In this document: positions 8,763-17,609 of the stretch, one piece after another
How positions within the stretch are numbered: position 1 is the stretch's first letter
How the letters are laid out: each line of letters starts with the position of its first letter
Assembly: GCA_022600195.1 (NCBI GenBank)
Contig: JAHZKX010000082.1
Coordinates: 1-64,000, forward strand
Direction of reading: 5' to 3'
Origin: Planctomycetota bacterium
Lineage (GTDB): Bacteria > Planctomycetota > Planctomycetia > Planctomycetales > Planctomycetaceae
DNA length: 64,000 bases
Position numbers and translations under genes: made by a program
The notes under the pieces: model-generated
What the model was told of the DNA's origin: nothing
The model's input: only the letters and a program-made list of their open reading frames with translations
Database searches by the model: none

Positions 8763-9782
8763 TCACTCTACCGGGTCACCTCCCGCAGAGTGATGTGTTG
8801 TTTTGTCATGGGGTAGAAAGCTGACTGGGCGCTGGGACTCGCGATTAACGGTCAGTTGAAAGATGTCAAACCGGTTATAACCGCCGACCAGATCGTGATA
8901 CTGCTTGGGCTCGACACAACAGGACAGATCGATTTCCGCATACAGCACTCCTTCTTCATCCTGCATGATCTCGCTGACGGGAGCACCATCCGGGCCGATG
9001 ACGACGGAAATTCCACGCGGGCTGTTATCTAAAATCCGACCTGCCTCTTTATCTCTGCTGGCCATAAGGTCACGCGCGGTTTGATCCAGAAAGCCGGCTG
9101 CCACCAGGTTGAACAGTTTGCCTTCGAAAGAGTGTGCGCCCGCGCGAATCAGGATCGCGTTTTTAAGATCGTAGTTTTCGTTGGTCGCGGGGTCGTGTGA
9201 AGGCCAGACGGGCGGATACGCGGAAAGATGGATCTGCTCGCCTTGTGCCAGCAAAGTGAATCGCGCCAGCGGATTCGTATTCTCTCCACAGATCAGCATA
9301 CCCACTCTGCCGAGTCGCGTCTCGCTGACTTGTAAGCCGGCGCCATCGCCGGGCGCCCAGATCAATTTTTCGTAAAACGTGGGGACAATCTTACGGTGAT
9401 GACACAGAATACTGCCATCATCGCCGATCAACGTGTTGGCGTTCCAGATACAGCCGCTACTGACAGTCGTTCCTTCATTGAACCCGATGGAAACCAGAAT
9501 CTCACATTCGCGAGCCGTATCTGCAATCATCGCTAATTCGGGGCCATCGATCTTTATCGAATTGGCGGCGAGTTCGCAAAACAGATCATGATTGTGAATG
9601 GGTGCCTGCAGTGCACACCAGACAGGAAATGCCGGAATATAGGTTTCCGGAAAAACAATAATCTGTGCCCCCTGTTTCGAAGCCTCTCGGATCAGCGAAC
9701 AGGCCTTGTCGACCGTCGCTTTTTTATCAAGAAATACAGGAGCCACATGGGCCAGGGCCGCTTTAAAAGGAGAGTCAGTCAT
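8763..9782 (-). CDS. Nitrilase-type carbon-nitrogen hydrolase
   Basis: A cytoplasmic C-N hydrolase with the complete catalytic triad: Glu46 in VFPETYIP, Lys131 in HHRKIVPTFYEK and Cys165 in MLICGENTNPLAR. The CGENTNPLARF signature is the one seen in true nitrilases (nitrile to carboxylate plus ammonia) rather than amidases. The 339-residue length is normal for that group. The substrate, such as indole-3-acetonitrile or an aliphatic nitrile, cannot be decided. No clear Shine-Dalgarno sequence is visible. The leader contains a strong hairpin at 9812-9850, which could affect expression. Confidence 0.85.
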   Translation of the reverse strand: MTDSPFKAALAHVAPVFLDKKATVDKACSLIREASKQGAQIIVFPETYIPAFPVWCALQAPIHNHDLFCELAANSIKIDGPELAMIADTARECEILVSIGFNEGTTVSSGCIWNANTLIGDDGSILCHHRKIVPTFYEKLIWAPGDGAGLQVSETRLGRVGMLICGENTNPLARFTLLAQGEQIHLSAYPPVWPSHDPATNENYDLKNAILIRAGAHSFEGKLFNLVAAGFLDQTARDLMASRDKEAGRILDNSPRGISVVIGPDGAPVSEIMQDEEGVLYAEIDLSCCVEPKQYHDLVGGYNRFDIFQLTVNRESQRPVSFLPHDKTTHHSAGGDPVE

Positions 9783-9811
9783 GAGGGATCACTAAATGAA
9801 ATTAAAGAGAG

Positions 9812-9850
9812 GTACTGTAGCAGTCCGCATTCAACGGGCAGCTACAGTAC
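9812..9850. repeat. Strong inverted repeat in the nitrilase leader
   Basis: A perfect 10-bp stem pairs GTACTGTAGC (9812-9821) with GCTACAGTAC (9841-9850). An inner stem pairs GTCCG with CGGGC. The hairpin lies 30-68 bases upstream of the nitrilase ATG at 9782 and has no T-run on either strand, so it is not a typical terminator. It could be a cis-regulatory leader structure, a protein-binding palindrome, or a small repeat element. Confidence 0.6.
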
Positions 9851-10278
9851 GTTTGATAAGCACGCTGCCAAATCCAAAATAAAACTTTGGAGTGAAAAAT
9901 GATAGTACGAATCGCGTGACTCACATAAAATCATGCGAGTTGTTGCTCTTAGCCTGACTTGAAAGAGTTGATGCCAGCAGCGCCCTCAGAAACTTATCGA
10001 GGGAATTTCCGAACAGGTAACGGCTGTTTTGCTGAATACAACATTTGTAAAAACTACAATCCAGACACTTTGTCCGATCGTATCGATGTCAATTCTTGAG
10101 CCAATTATGTTCATCGATTACAGAAATCGATCCTCGATTGCCGATACGTTGTATTAGGCCGATTGTATTGATCAAGCAAAATAGAAGAGGCCCGCTGAAA
10201 CTGGTGACTTCTTATTTACACAAATGGCAAAGCCACTCAGCACTTGAGTTTGCTTGTCACGCTTTCTGAGGATCTGTA
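9851..10278. other. Intergenic region, no gene seen
   Basis: About 430 bases between the nitrilase leader hairpin and the cytochrome gene. No ORF with a convincing start, no tRNA-like structure and no terminator was seen. It should contain the promoters of both divergent genes, but no clear -35/-10 pair stands out. Confidence 0.4.
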
Positions 10279-10743
10279 ATGAGTATGATGCAACGATGGT
10301 TTTTGATGATAACTGGCGTACTCTTCCTCGCCGGAGCGGTTTTCGCCTCAGCAGAAAAAAGCAAAAAGGAAACCGATCAAAGTGATCAGCAGGCAGCTTT
10401 GATGATTGCCAAGCTGGCCAGCAGTCAGAAAATTACCAATGGACTCGTTACGAAAGACTTTGCCCAAATTCTACGCGGCGCTAACGATTTGAGCCGCATT
10501 TGTGACGCCACCGAATGGGCCTCGCACAGCGATCCCGGCTATGCACATCACCGAACAGAACTGCGCAGGCAAACAAAAAAACTTGCAAAAATGGCGCAGG
10601 AAAAAAACCTCGACGGAGCCACCTTCTCCTACATTCAATCTTTGACAACATGTATCAGCTGTCACGAATACTGTCGCGATGTCTTGAGCATCGCCGACGA
10701 GTCAAAGATCAATCTTAAAGTCGTGCCGATTCCTTCGAACTGA
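10279..10743 (+). CDS. Exported monoheme cytochrome c'-like protein
   Basis: 154 residues with an N-terminal signal peptide (hydrophobic stretch about residues 8-24, ending FASA) and one heme c motif, Cys125-Ile-Ser-Cys128-His129, near the C-terminus. A helical bundle followed by a C-terminal CxxCH is the arrangement of class II cytochromes (c'/c556). A second cysteine (Cys132) lies close by. It probably carries electrons in the periplasm. The start is the ATG at 10279 after a GAGGATCTGTA leader. It is convergent with the CocE hydrolase gene 19 bases downstream. Confidence 0.75.
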   Translation: MSMMQRWFLMITGVLFLAGAVFASAEKSKKETDQSDQQAALMIAKLASSQKITNGLVTKDFAQILRGANDLSRICDATEWASHSDPGYAHHRTELRRQTKKLAKMAQEKNLDGATFSYIQSLTTCISCHEYCRDVLSIADESKINLKVVPIPSN

Positions 10744-10762
10744 TCTCTCTCCTTCACTTCAT

Positions 10763-12490
10763 TCACTCCTTACACGGCAATATAATCCGTGACGGGTGCA
10801 TCTGATCGTGATAGACCTTTTCGGTTGCCACAGCTGAGTTTTTTCCAAAGGGCCCTTCCGCCGTATTCGGATTACGGTCGAACAAGGGAAAATAAGCGCC
10901 GCAGATGTCAACGCGGAGTCGGTGTCCTTTGCCAATCTGTGCTGCAATGGGTCCCAGGTCGACGGTGATTTCATAGACTTTGTTGGGTTCCAGTGGTGTA
11001 GGATGCAATTCCGAATTACGGAAACTGCCTCGCAAAATTCCCACCGTGAGATTTTGGGAAAAGCCATCAGGGTGGACGTCGATCAGTTTGACCACCCAGT
11101 CGGCATCAGGCGTATCAGCAGAGACAAACAGCTTCGCTTTCGCATTGCCGGCAAACGTCAGTGGCTTTGCGAAAACTTCGGAAGTGTAAACCAGCACATC
11201 ATCACGCTTTTCAATGGGGCGTTGATCCACGGGAGCCCAGGTCGCCGAGATCAAGGGCCGCGCTTCGGTAACCGGACAGGCAGGCGTGGGATCATCAGGG
11301 TTCGCTTGAAAAGCGTCTGCGGCTTCATTGGTTGTAGACGGTGTCCGATCAAGCACGCCATCGCCGGCACCCGTATTGGCATGGCCTGCGGAATGCAGAA
11401 AAAAGGACGTCGCTTTAAAACCTTGTGGCGGCCAGGTGGTATCTTCGTGCCAGAGATTGTCGCCCATCGAAAAATATTTCACGGGCACTTCAACCGCAGG
11501 GATAGCAGAATCGTCTGCTTTCAAAACATGGTTGAACCATTTGAGATTCTCCCCCGCGGCATCAATGACCGCGTTCTCACCAAAATCGACGTCCCCCACT
11601 TTCGAGCGACCAATCGAACCGTGATCCCAAGGGCCAAGGATGAGTTGCTGGCGAGAACGCGTCTTCCGATCACTCGCCTGTTGCTGCATCCTCATGAAAT
11701 TTCCCACCGATTCGCGCGAGAAGAAATCATAATAACCGACGATGTGCTGCATCGGCAGATTCAAATCCGCGATCTCGTCGGTCAGCTCCAGCCGTTTCCA
11801 ATAGCCATCCAGTCGCGGATGAGTCAGCATGCCTTCCAGCCAGGGAATCGACCAGCCGATCTCCTCGTCGACTTCACTCAGTGGCAAATGCAATAATGTA
11901 CCGCGCCAGTCTGTTGTCAGTTCTGCTCCCTCTGGTTTTTCAGCTTGTCCGGACGCCCAGCGCGTAATCAATGAAATTCGCAGTGCGCCGCCGAGATATA
12001 AATTGCGATAGAAACTACTCCACGTCGCCGTGGGGGCAATCGTCACCAGGCCCGGCGGTTTTTCGACTGCCGCCTGCCATTGTGTCGCACCGACATAGGA
12101 CGCGCCCCACATCCCAATCCGTCCGTTGCACCAGGGTTGTTTGCCCAGCCATTCGATGGCGTCAAAACCGTCCTGCCCTTCACTGTTGTAGGGAATGAAA
12201 TCCCCTTCCGACTCATAACGCCCACGGCAATCCTGCACAACCGCAATCAAGCCGGCAGCCGCAAATCGCTCTGCCACTTTTTTCGCCCGCGCTTTGTTGT
12301 AAGGCGTGCGCATCAATACCACGGGAGCCCGCTTGACTTCGGGCTTGCGATAAATATCGGTAGACAGCATCACGCCATCACGCATCGGCACTTGAACAGT
12401 CTCATGCGAAATCTCCGGTGCATCAGCCGCAATGGCCCATTGTGCGATCATCAGAACGAAACAAAACGAACAGGCAAACGTGCGGTTCAT
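10763..12490 (-). CDS. Secreted CocE/NonD family hydrolase (X-Pro dipeptidyl-peptidase-like)
   Basis: A complete S15-type hydrolase with a signal peptide (residues 1-22, ending AIA), alpha/beta core and C-terminal beta-sandwich. The nucleophile serine lies in GMWGASYVG (Ser131 from this start), and the candidate catalytic His is in GPWDHGSIGRS. The C-terminus ends GHRLRVDICGAYFPLFDRN...RIILPCKE, which identifies the broken copy at 92-430. The start is set at the ATG at 12490, nine bases after GAAAG; a GTG two codons upstream is possible. These enzymes cleave acyl or peptide bonds next to proline or hydrolyse esters; the substrate is unknown. Confidence 0.85.
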   Translation of the reverse strand: MNRTFACSFCFVLMIAQWAIAADAPEISHETVQVPMRDGVMLSTDIYRKPEVKRAPVVLMRTPYNKARAKKVAERFAAAGLIAVVQDCRGRYESEGDFIPYNSEGQDGFDAIEWLGKQPWCNGRIGMWGASYVGATQWQAAVEKPPGLVTIAPTATWSSFYRNLYLGGALRISLITRWASGQAEKPEGAELTTDWRGTLLHLPLSEVDEEIGWSIPWLEGMLTHPRLDGYWKRLELTDEIADLNLPMQHIVGYYDFFSRESVGNFMRMQQQASDRKTRSRQQLILGPWDHGSIGRSKVGDVDFGENAVIDAAGENLKWFNHVLKADDSAIPAVEVPVKYFSMGDNLWHEDTTWPPQGFKATSFFLHSAGHANTGAGDGVLDRTPSTTNEAADAFQANPDDPTPACPVTEARPLISATWAPVDQRPIEKRDDVLVYTSEVFAKPLTFAGNAKAKLFVSADTPDADWVVKLIDVHPDGFSQNLTVGILRGSFRNSELHPTPLEPNKVYEITVDLGPIAAQIGKGHRLRVDICGAYFPLFDRNPNTAEGPFGKNSAVATEKVYHDQMHPSRIILPCKE

Positions 12491-12551
12491 GTTCACAGAC
12501 TTTCGAATAATGCGAATGAGCGAGACTGCTTAACCAGCTATATCCGTGTGA

Positions 12552-13100
12552 TTACAGGGTTCCATCCAGGCCCCTCTGGTAATACTTATGCGTGATCTTC
12601 TCCTGGTTTTCGAGCAGCCAGTCGATGGTGGGTTCGTGGTTCATCGCTTTGTGGATTGCCTGTGCAGTCGCTTTGCGATGAATTTCGAACAGAGCCTTAT
12701 GATCCAGGTTTTCATCAGTCGCGGCTCCCGGATTCAGCCAGACCGAACAGATAATACCCAGGTCATTCGCTTTTTCTTTGGGAATGTCACCCGCACGAAC
12801 GGCATCCAATACACCGTTGGCAATCGCCGCCTGCACGGTTCCCATCAGAATGTTGGTGTAGGCACTACTCTTCACAGTGACCTTACTGACCATCAGCGTC
12901 ACAGGTCGCACTTGAATGTCCGTGTCCAGAATCGCGAACACTTTGGAGTGTCCGACAGCTTGATCGCCCGTCAGCGTGGCAATCGCAGTTCCCACAGGGC
13001 CATCCAGTTCGCCAATCACGATTTCCGGTTCCGCAGCAGTAAACGGCGGACCACCGGCAACAAGACTTTCGCCAGTACGCATTATAATTCGATCACTCAT
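12552..13100 (-). CDS. fae: Formaldehyde-activating enzyme (Fae) homologue
   Basis: 182 residues with the Fae fold signature: an IGELDGPVGTAIATL start, a KPNTLM-like segment (IQVRPVTLMVSKVTVKS), an AAIANGVLDAVRAGDIP helix and WLNPGAATDENL. Fae condenses formaldehyde with tetrahydromethanopterin in the C1 pathway, which Planctomycetes carry. In my by-eye alignment the catalytic His17 of the Methylorubrum enzyme falls on Glu24 here, so this may be a divergent paralogue rather than a classical Fae. The C-terminal extension IDWLLENQEKITHKYYQRGL is also longer than usual. It is monocistronic, downstream of a GNAT gene on the same strand. Confidence 0.75.
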   Translation of the reverse strand: MSDRIIMRTGESLVAGGPPFTAAEPEIVIGELDGPVGTAIATLTGDQAVGHSKVFAILDTDIQVRPVTLMVSKVTVKSSAYTNILMGTVQAAIANGVLDAVRAGDIPKEKANDLGIICSVWLNPGAATDENLDHKALFEIHRKATAQAIHKAMNHEPTIDWLLENQEKITHKYYQRGLDGTL

Positions 13101-13248
13101 TGAATTGATTCCTTAAAGGTTCAAAAAACGGGAGGCTTATCAGCCTATCCGATCTGAAAGGAACCTACAAGTTAGGGCAATGCTCGCATCAAAGATGATT
13201 TACTGGTTTTATCAACCAGAGACTTTAGTTTTCTTCGTTTGATCCAAT

Positions 13249-13767
13249 TCATGTTTCTACAACAGATCGTTCCATTTTTACATCATGAAGTTGCCGGTGA
13301 TTCTCGCTGGTGCACCATGCGGCGATTGTTTCGTTGACAACTCGAAAATCCAGCTTTTCAAACAACGGTACGTTTCCCGTTTCTCTTATCGTGTCTAACA
13401 TCACGGCATGTTTACCAATGGCGAGTGCACGATCGCAGATACAATCCAGCAAACAGCCGGCAATACCTCTCCGTTGGAACTCGGGGTGGACGGCTAGTCC
13501 TATCATATGGAGATATTTTTCGTGTTGATCATACTGAACCGTAGCAACAATTTGCCCGTCAACCTCAGCGACCAATCGGGTTTCGTTATGGGGATGATCG
13601 GCCTGACGCGCCAGCGCTGCTTTGGTCGGACGATATACTAAACGCAATGGTGAAAAGGCCGCTTCGAAGACGGCAGTCATCTCCGCAACGTCAGCGCTGT
13701 TCGCCTCACGTATCGAAATGCCTGTTGAAGGATGTTTCATCTTATTAGTCAAAGAGGACCGGACCAC
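13249..13767 (-). CDS. GNAT family N-acetyltransferase
   Basis: 172 residues with the GNAT acetyl-CoA-binding motif HPEFQRRGIAGCLLDCICD and the downstream LDTIRETGNVPLFEKLDF segment, in which a side chain usually helps stabilise the acceptor. The start is uncertain: a GTG at 13767 or the ATG at 13740 (MKHPSTGISIREANSADV), the latter fitting the family N-terminus better. Neither has a good ribosome-binding site. The acceptor is unknown. Confidence 0.75.
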   Translation of the reverse strand: MVRSSLTNKMKHPSTGISIREANSADVAEMTAVFEAAFSPLRLVYRPTKAALARQADHPHNETRLVAEVDGQIVATVQYDQHEKYLHMIGLAVHPEFQRRGIAGCLLDCICDRALAIGKHAVMLDTIRETGNVPLFEKLDFRVVNETIAAWCTSENHRQLHDVKMERSVVET

Positions 13768-13794
13768 TCTCTAGAAAAGAAAGGAGTGTTTCTG

Positions 13795-14304
13795 TTATCT
13801 TTTTAATTCAATAGAAAGGTTATCGTTCGGCCTTCTTTGCTCAATAAACTGTAAAGCAAGAATATAAGCGCTCGGGCCAAAAACTGATATCGTGGAGCCA
13901 GGAGCAGCATTGAGAATCTGGTCTGCGATCGAATCACCGAGTGAAATCGGATTTTGCGGATCGTGCCAATTCATTTTACATAAAAGACATTGTCCAGCAT
14001 TCGGATGGAGAGGAATACCACAAAACGGACAAGGGGCGGAAGGTTGTTCTGAAGGAAGAGGGTGAACTCCATTTTGATGCAAAGCCCAGAGTCTGGCCCA
14101 GAAGAGGTTACAGCCCGTTTTTTTTCTCACCAATTTGATGCGAGGGATTATATCGAGTTTATATAGATCTTCAGCCTCCTGCTGTGAAAGTTCTTCAAAT
14201 TCTGGAATGTAGCTATCACAAAGAGGACAGAATATTCCCCGTTCAGGACGAGAATCGCTGAGGGACTGGATTTCTGCTCGCGTATAGGGTTGAGGCGATG
14301 TCAT
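13795..14304 (-). CDS. Zinc-ribbon-like hypothetical protein
   Basis: 169 residues with three CxxC pairs: FCPLCDSY (about 25-32), PCPFCG (about 91-96) and QCLLCKM (about 108-114). This suggests at least one zinc ribbon, with the last two pairs forming a likely four-Cys site. A C-terminal segment, GSTISVFGPSAYILALQFI, looks globular. I do not recognise a named family. It follows the methyltransferase gene by 21 bases on the same strand and may be co-transcribed with it. Confidence 0.6.
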   Translation of the reverse strand: MTSPQPYTRAEIQSLSDSRPERGIFCPLCDSYIPEFEELSQQEAEDLYKLDIIPRIKLVRKKTGCNLFWARLWALHQNGVHPLPSEQPSAPCPFCGIPLHPNAGQCLLCKMNWHDPQNPISLGDSIADQILNAAPGSTISVFGPSAYILALQFIEQRRPNDNLSIELKR

Positions 14305-14325
14305 TGCGACATTCTTTCGAGTGAA

Positions 14326-15063
14326 TTATTTCACGCATTCAATAAATGTCATCGGCGGTGAATCCAGGAGACTAGACCAGAACTCCTGATCGTGTGCCTG
14401 CAAACCTTCCTGCGATAATTGGGGCGCATGCCAACGCACTTCGCGAAATCCCGCCTGTTGAAAAGCCGCTTCATGGCTGGCGACATTCAGATGATAGTTT
14501 TCGAGGTCAAACGGACCGTCCTCCAGATGAAACGTCCATTTGATCGGCGCACCCTCTCGCCAGTCACCGATAGCCGTTGTCTCAAAGCCATATTTTCGAT
14601 ATGTGGGCGCGGTCGGAAATGTTTGTGCGGGGTTGCAATTCACGGTCACAAAACGGCCTCCCGGTTTCAAGGCAGCACCAATCCCATCGCACATCGACTG
14701 TAATTCTTCGCGACTGCAGGCGTAATTGAGCAACCAGGCAGCGACGATCAAATCATACTGGTCACCACCCGCCAGTTCGCGCGCATCGCCGACAATGTAC
14801 TCGATTCCCAACTGATGCCGGTCTTCCTGTTGACGCGCCAGATCGATCATGCCCTCAGAAAGATCGATCCCTGTCACTATCGCGGCGCCGCGTTCACGAA
14901 TCAACCGTGTATAAAAACCTTCGCCACAGGCAACATCCAGAACCGCCAGGCCGCGCGGATCACCAATCAATTCCATCAACGTAAAACATTCAACAAATGT
15001 CCGCCAGGGCTGCTGCTTGGATCGTTGATACTGCTCGGCGATGGGATCATAGTCGGTAGTCAT
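14326..15063 (-). CDS. Class I SAM-dependent methyltransferase
   Basis: 245 residues with the SAM-binding motif I VLDVACGEGFYTRLI (about 40-54), acidic motif II VTGIDLSEGMIDLAR and a GDARELAGGDQYDLIVAAWLL segment typical of small-molecule methyltransferases (Methyltransf_11/25 type). The substrate-binding C-terminal half (PPMTFIECVK end) gives no specific hint. It is the first gene of a probable two-gene unit with the zinc-ribbon protein. Confidence 0.8.
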   Translation of the reverse strand: MTTDYDPIAEQYQRSKQQPWRTFVECFTLMELIGDPRGLAVLDVACGEGFYTRLIRERGAAIVTGIDLSEGMIDLARQQEDRHQLGIEYIVGDARELAGGDQYDLIVAAWLLNYACSREELQSMCDGIGAALKPGGRFVTVNCNPAQTFPTAPTYRKYGFETTAIGDWREGAPIKWTFHLEDGPFDLENYHLNVASHEAAFQQAGFREVRWHAPQLSQEGLQAHDQEFWSSLLDSPPMTFIECVK

Positions 15064-15128
15064 AGATTAATTTCATCCTAGAGTGATTCTATTTTTATAT
15101 GTTGCTCAACGGTCAACGTGTTCCGAAA

Positions 15129-15745
15129 TTATTCCAGGTCAAAAGGAAAAATTCCTGCTTTGAATGGTTTGTCCATTTTTTTCAGGGCATCCATCAGAAT
15201 TCCCCACTCTTCTTCATCAATGGCATCGACTGCGTTTTTGATAGTCTTTTTACTCGCTGTAACACAGTTGACAACGATAGGGTTAATGTCGGTCCAGCGC
15301 TTGTTGTTTCCAATATTTTTGTTGTGAAATGTGGCAACCGTTGCCAGACGAGTTGCTTTTTTAAACGGAGCCCCTGTTGCATTACGTAATGGTCTTTTGA
15401 CGATCTTGACGACAGGGTACGGACGGCCTCCCTGATTATTAAAATCTGCCACGACAGCAATCAGATTTTTTTTAGGGTTCACCACAACAGCAGGCAGGAG
15501 CGCCATTTGCAAAATGGCCTTTCCAACTCATAAGACCGACTATGCATGACCCGATAGAAATTCCAATTACGATCCCACCTGCTTTTAGATAAGTTGGTAA
15601 TAAAACAATACCCACAATCACACCGACAGCCCAGAACAGGACCTCCCCGGGATAACACTTCAAAAAAACTTTGTAATTGATGCGGATCATTCAGTCGAGC
15701 TTTCATTCTCTGCAGAAATTTTTTATTGATTGTTAGCTTTGTCAA
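15129..15745 (-). pseudogene. DUF3239-like membrane protein split over three frames
   Basis: Three consecutive minus-strand frames together resemble one protein. The first (from 15745) gives MTKLTINKKFLQRMKARLND. The second (to 15472) gives a hydrophobic segment, LFWAVGVIVGIVLLPTYL, then SIGSCIVGLMSWKGHFANG. The third (from about 15512 to 15129) gives LLPAVVVNPKKNLIAVVADF, GTRLATVATFHN-like text, NPIVVNCVT and a PFKAGIFPFDLE end. The last part resembles the DUF3239 family as I remember it. Shifts would lie near the T7/GGGG runs around 15650-15675 and near 15500. Either the gene is decayed or the assembly has indels here. Confidence 0.5.
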
Positions 15746-16074
15746 AAAATGCTAGACCAGTCCTGCGTCCTGTTTGGCATGCGATCTCATAAAATACTTC
15801 CCTGATAACAAATCTTCAACATAAATTCGGTTTTTATTAAATCATAGTTTCAGCCATCCGATAAAAGCTCGGTGATATGACATGTAAATGGATACAACAG
15901 AAATTCACATTGAATACATTCGCTTTGAGATTGCTGTTTCGATACAATATTCGCGTGTTCTAAAAAAACGAGAAGGTCACGTCGCATTTCTGCAAAACAG
16001 GTCAATGATTTCTCTGATTATTTGGTCCTCATTTACACTAATTTAATTATCATTTTGACATTGAGGAGTTAGTC
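15746..16074. other. Intergenic region upstream of the Tat-exported MBL hydrolase
   Basis: About 330 A+T-rich bases. Only the strong ribosome-binding site GAGGAG at about 16061-16066, serving the TTG start at 16075, could be assigned. No RNA gene, repeat or clear promoter was seen. Confidence 0.35.
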
Positions 16075-17529
16075 TTGAATAAAGACAACAAAATACAAAA
16101 CGATCAATCAGGAAACGGTCAAGGTCGGCGCGATTTTCTGAAAGGGAGTGCGGCGGCGGTTGGCGCTGGTCTTGCTGCCTCTGTTTCCGGTGTGGCCTCC
16201 GCTGCAGATGATGATTGCGAAGTGAAAAATCCATATGGTGCCCGTCCCGGCGGTGGCATTAGCCTGCCTGATTATTATAAACCCTGGCCGGCGATTAAAA
16301 ACCGCAACGTCTTTATGCCGGGGACGGAAATTCTACCGAAAAATGAAATGCGGATTTCATTCCTGGGCAGCACACCCTGGCCACCCACACGCTTGCAGTC
16401 AGGGACATCCATTCTAGTGGAACTAGGTAACGGAGAGTCCCAACCCCGCCGTTTCTTCTTCGATTTAGGAAACGGCAGCATCTCAAACGCGATTGCCATG
16501 CAGGTGCCCGCTCCACTGATCAACGACATTTTTATCAGCCATCTACATGCAGACCATTATGCCGACTTGCCTTATATGTACCCCTTCCGCGCTTTCTCTG
16601 GTGGATTCACTCCCTTACGCGTTTATGGTCCCTCAGGAAGAACGCCTGAATTGGGCATGAAGCATATGATCAAACATATGAAAGAGATGAACCGCTGGCA
16701 CGAAGAAAACTTCAATGCCTGCCCCATCGGCGATGGCATGGAAATCGAAGTTACGGAATTTGACTGGAAAAAAGAAAACGGAATCTGCTACAACAAAGAT
16801 GGTGTGGTAGTTCGACACTGGCCGCGGTCCCACGTGAAAGATGGCGCCTCCGCTTATCGTCTGGATTGGGAAGACGCCGGTTTGTCCTTCGTCTGGACCG
16901 GCGATGGCCGTCCTGATGAACTGTCGGCCAAATATGGTAAGGGCGCTGATGTTTTTGTTTCGGAAGGAACAATCGACGTACCTTCACTGTCTTCGATGAA
17001 ACTCGGAGCACCCGCGGAACTCTGGGAGTACACCATCGATATCTTTCACACCATGTATTACGCTGCCGGGTATCTGTTTAAGCAGGTACAGCCTCGCATG
17101 GCTGCAATCTGTCACTATGAATTTGCCGGTGCGGCACTCGAAGCCGAATCGACTGCGGAAGTTCGATCCAACTGGGATGGCCTGTTTATGTTCGGTGGCC
17201 CCGATGTGCAGGTTATCAATGTCACAAAAGATGCCATCTGGTCGCGTGAAGCAGTGATGCCCGATGGAGCGGCTCCCGCTTCCATGGACCCGCGCTGGTT
17301 TCTTAAGCCGGGCGAAAAGCTGCCTGCGGAGATCAAACTTCCTACACCTACAATGCCGCGCGAAGTTCAGCAGGAACAGTTTGTACGTGACCTGGAGATT
17401 GACCCAAAAAAATATTATCCGCCCGACGCCTATCGCAAACCGGTTCAGAAATGGCCCGGCGTCACGCTCAATCCGCGGGAAATGCTGGAAGCCCGCGGTA
17501 TCAAAGTCGACGATGATAACGAGAAGTAG
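16075..17529 (+). CDS. Tat-exported metallo-beta-lactamase-fold hydrolase
   Basis: TTG start with a strong GAGGAG site six to eight bases upstream. A Tat signal, RRDFLKGSAAAVGAG, ends near VASAADDD. The MBL metal motif HLHADH lies in DIFISHLHADHYADLPY, the second metal region is TGDGRPDE, and a late histidine is in AAICHYEF. The YGPSGRTPE segment and overall plan match the paralogue at 53831-55141 and the group often labelled GntH-like MBL hydrolase (name from memory, tentative). Residues 45-95 and 400-484 are extra to the MBL core. It probably acts in the periplasm on a small ester or lactone. A CobW-type metallochaperone gene follows. Confidence 0.8.
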   Translation: MNKDNKIQNDQSGNGQGRRDFLKGSAAAVGAGLAASVSGVASAADDDCEVKNPYGARPGGGISLPDYYKPWPAIKNRNVFMPGTEILPKNEMRISFLGSTPWPPTRLQSGTSILVELGNGESQPRRFFFDLGNGSISNAIAMQVPAPLINDIFISHLHADHYADLPYMYPFRAFSGGFTPLRVYGPSGRTPELGMKHMIKHMKEMNRWHEENFNACPIGDGMEIEVTEFDWKKENGICYNKDGVVVRHWPRSHVKDGASAYRLDWEDAGLSFVWTGDGRPDELSAKYGKGADVFVSEGTIDVPSLSSMKLGAPAELWEYTIDIFHTMYYAAGYLFKQVQPRMAAICHYEFAGAALEAESTAEVRSNWDGLFMFGGPDVQVINVTKDAIWSREAVMPDGAAPASMDPRWFLKPGEKLPAEIKLPTPTMPREVQQEQFVRDLEIDPKKYYPPDAYRKPVQKWPGVTLNPREMLEARGIKVDDDNEK

Positions 17530-17549
17530 ATTCAAAAATCTCATACTAC

Positions 17550-17585
17550 GAACACGTCGCCGGATATCGGTGGCGTGTTCCTTAT
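17550..17585 (+). terminator. Likely terminator after the MBL hydrolase gene
   Basis: A 12-bp stem, 17550-17561 with 17569-17580 (two G-U pairs), and loop GGATATC, followed by the weak T-rich CTTATTCT. It lies 20 bases after the stop codon. Because the next gene starts at 17610, some read-through into it may occur. Confidence 0.55.
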
Positions 17586-17609
17586 TCTAATCAACAGAGC
17601 TGAAGTATC

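Noticed and set aside
10922..11896. 324-codon plus-strand frame opposite the CocE gene
   Set aside because: Shadow of the antisense coding frame; no motifs and no ribosome-binding site.
13145..13220. Short hairpins (AGGCT/AGCCT and CTGGTT/AACCAG) between fae and the GNAT gene
   Set aside because: Stems of 5-6 bp without T-runs are too weak to call as terminators.
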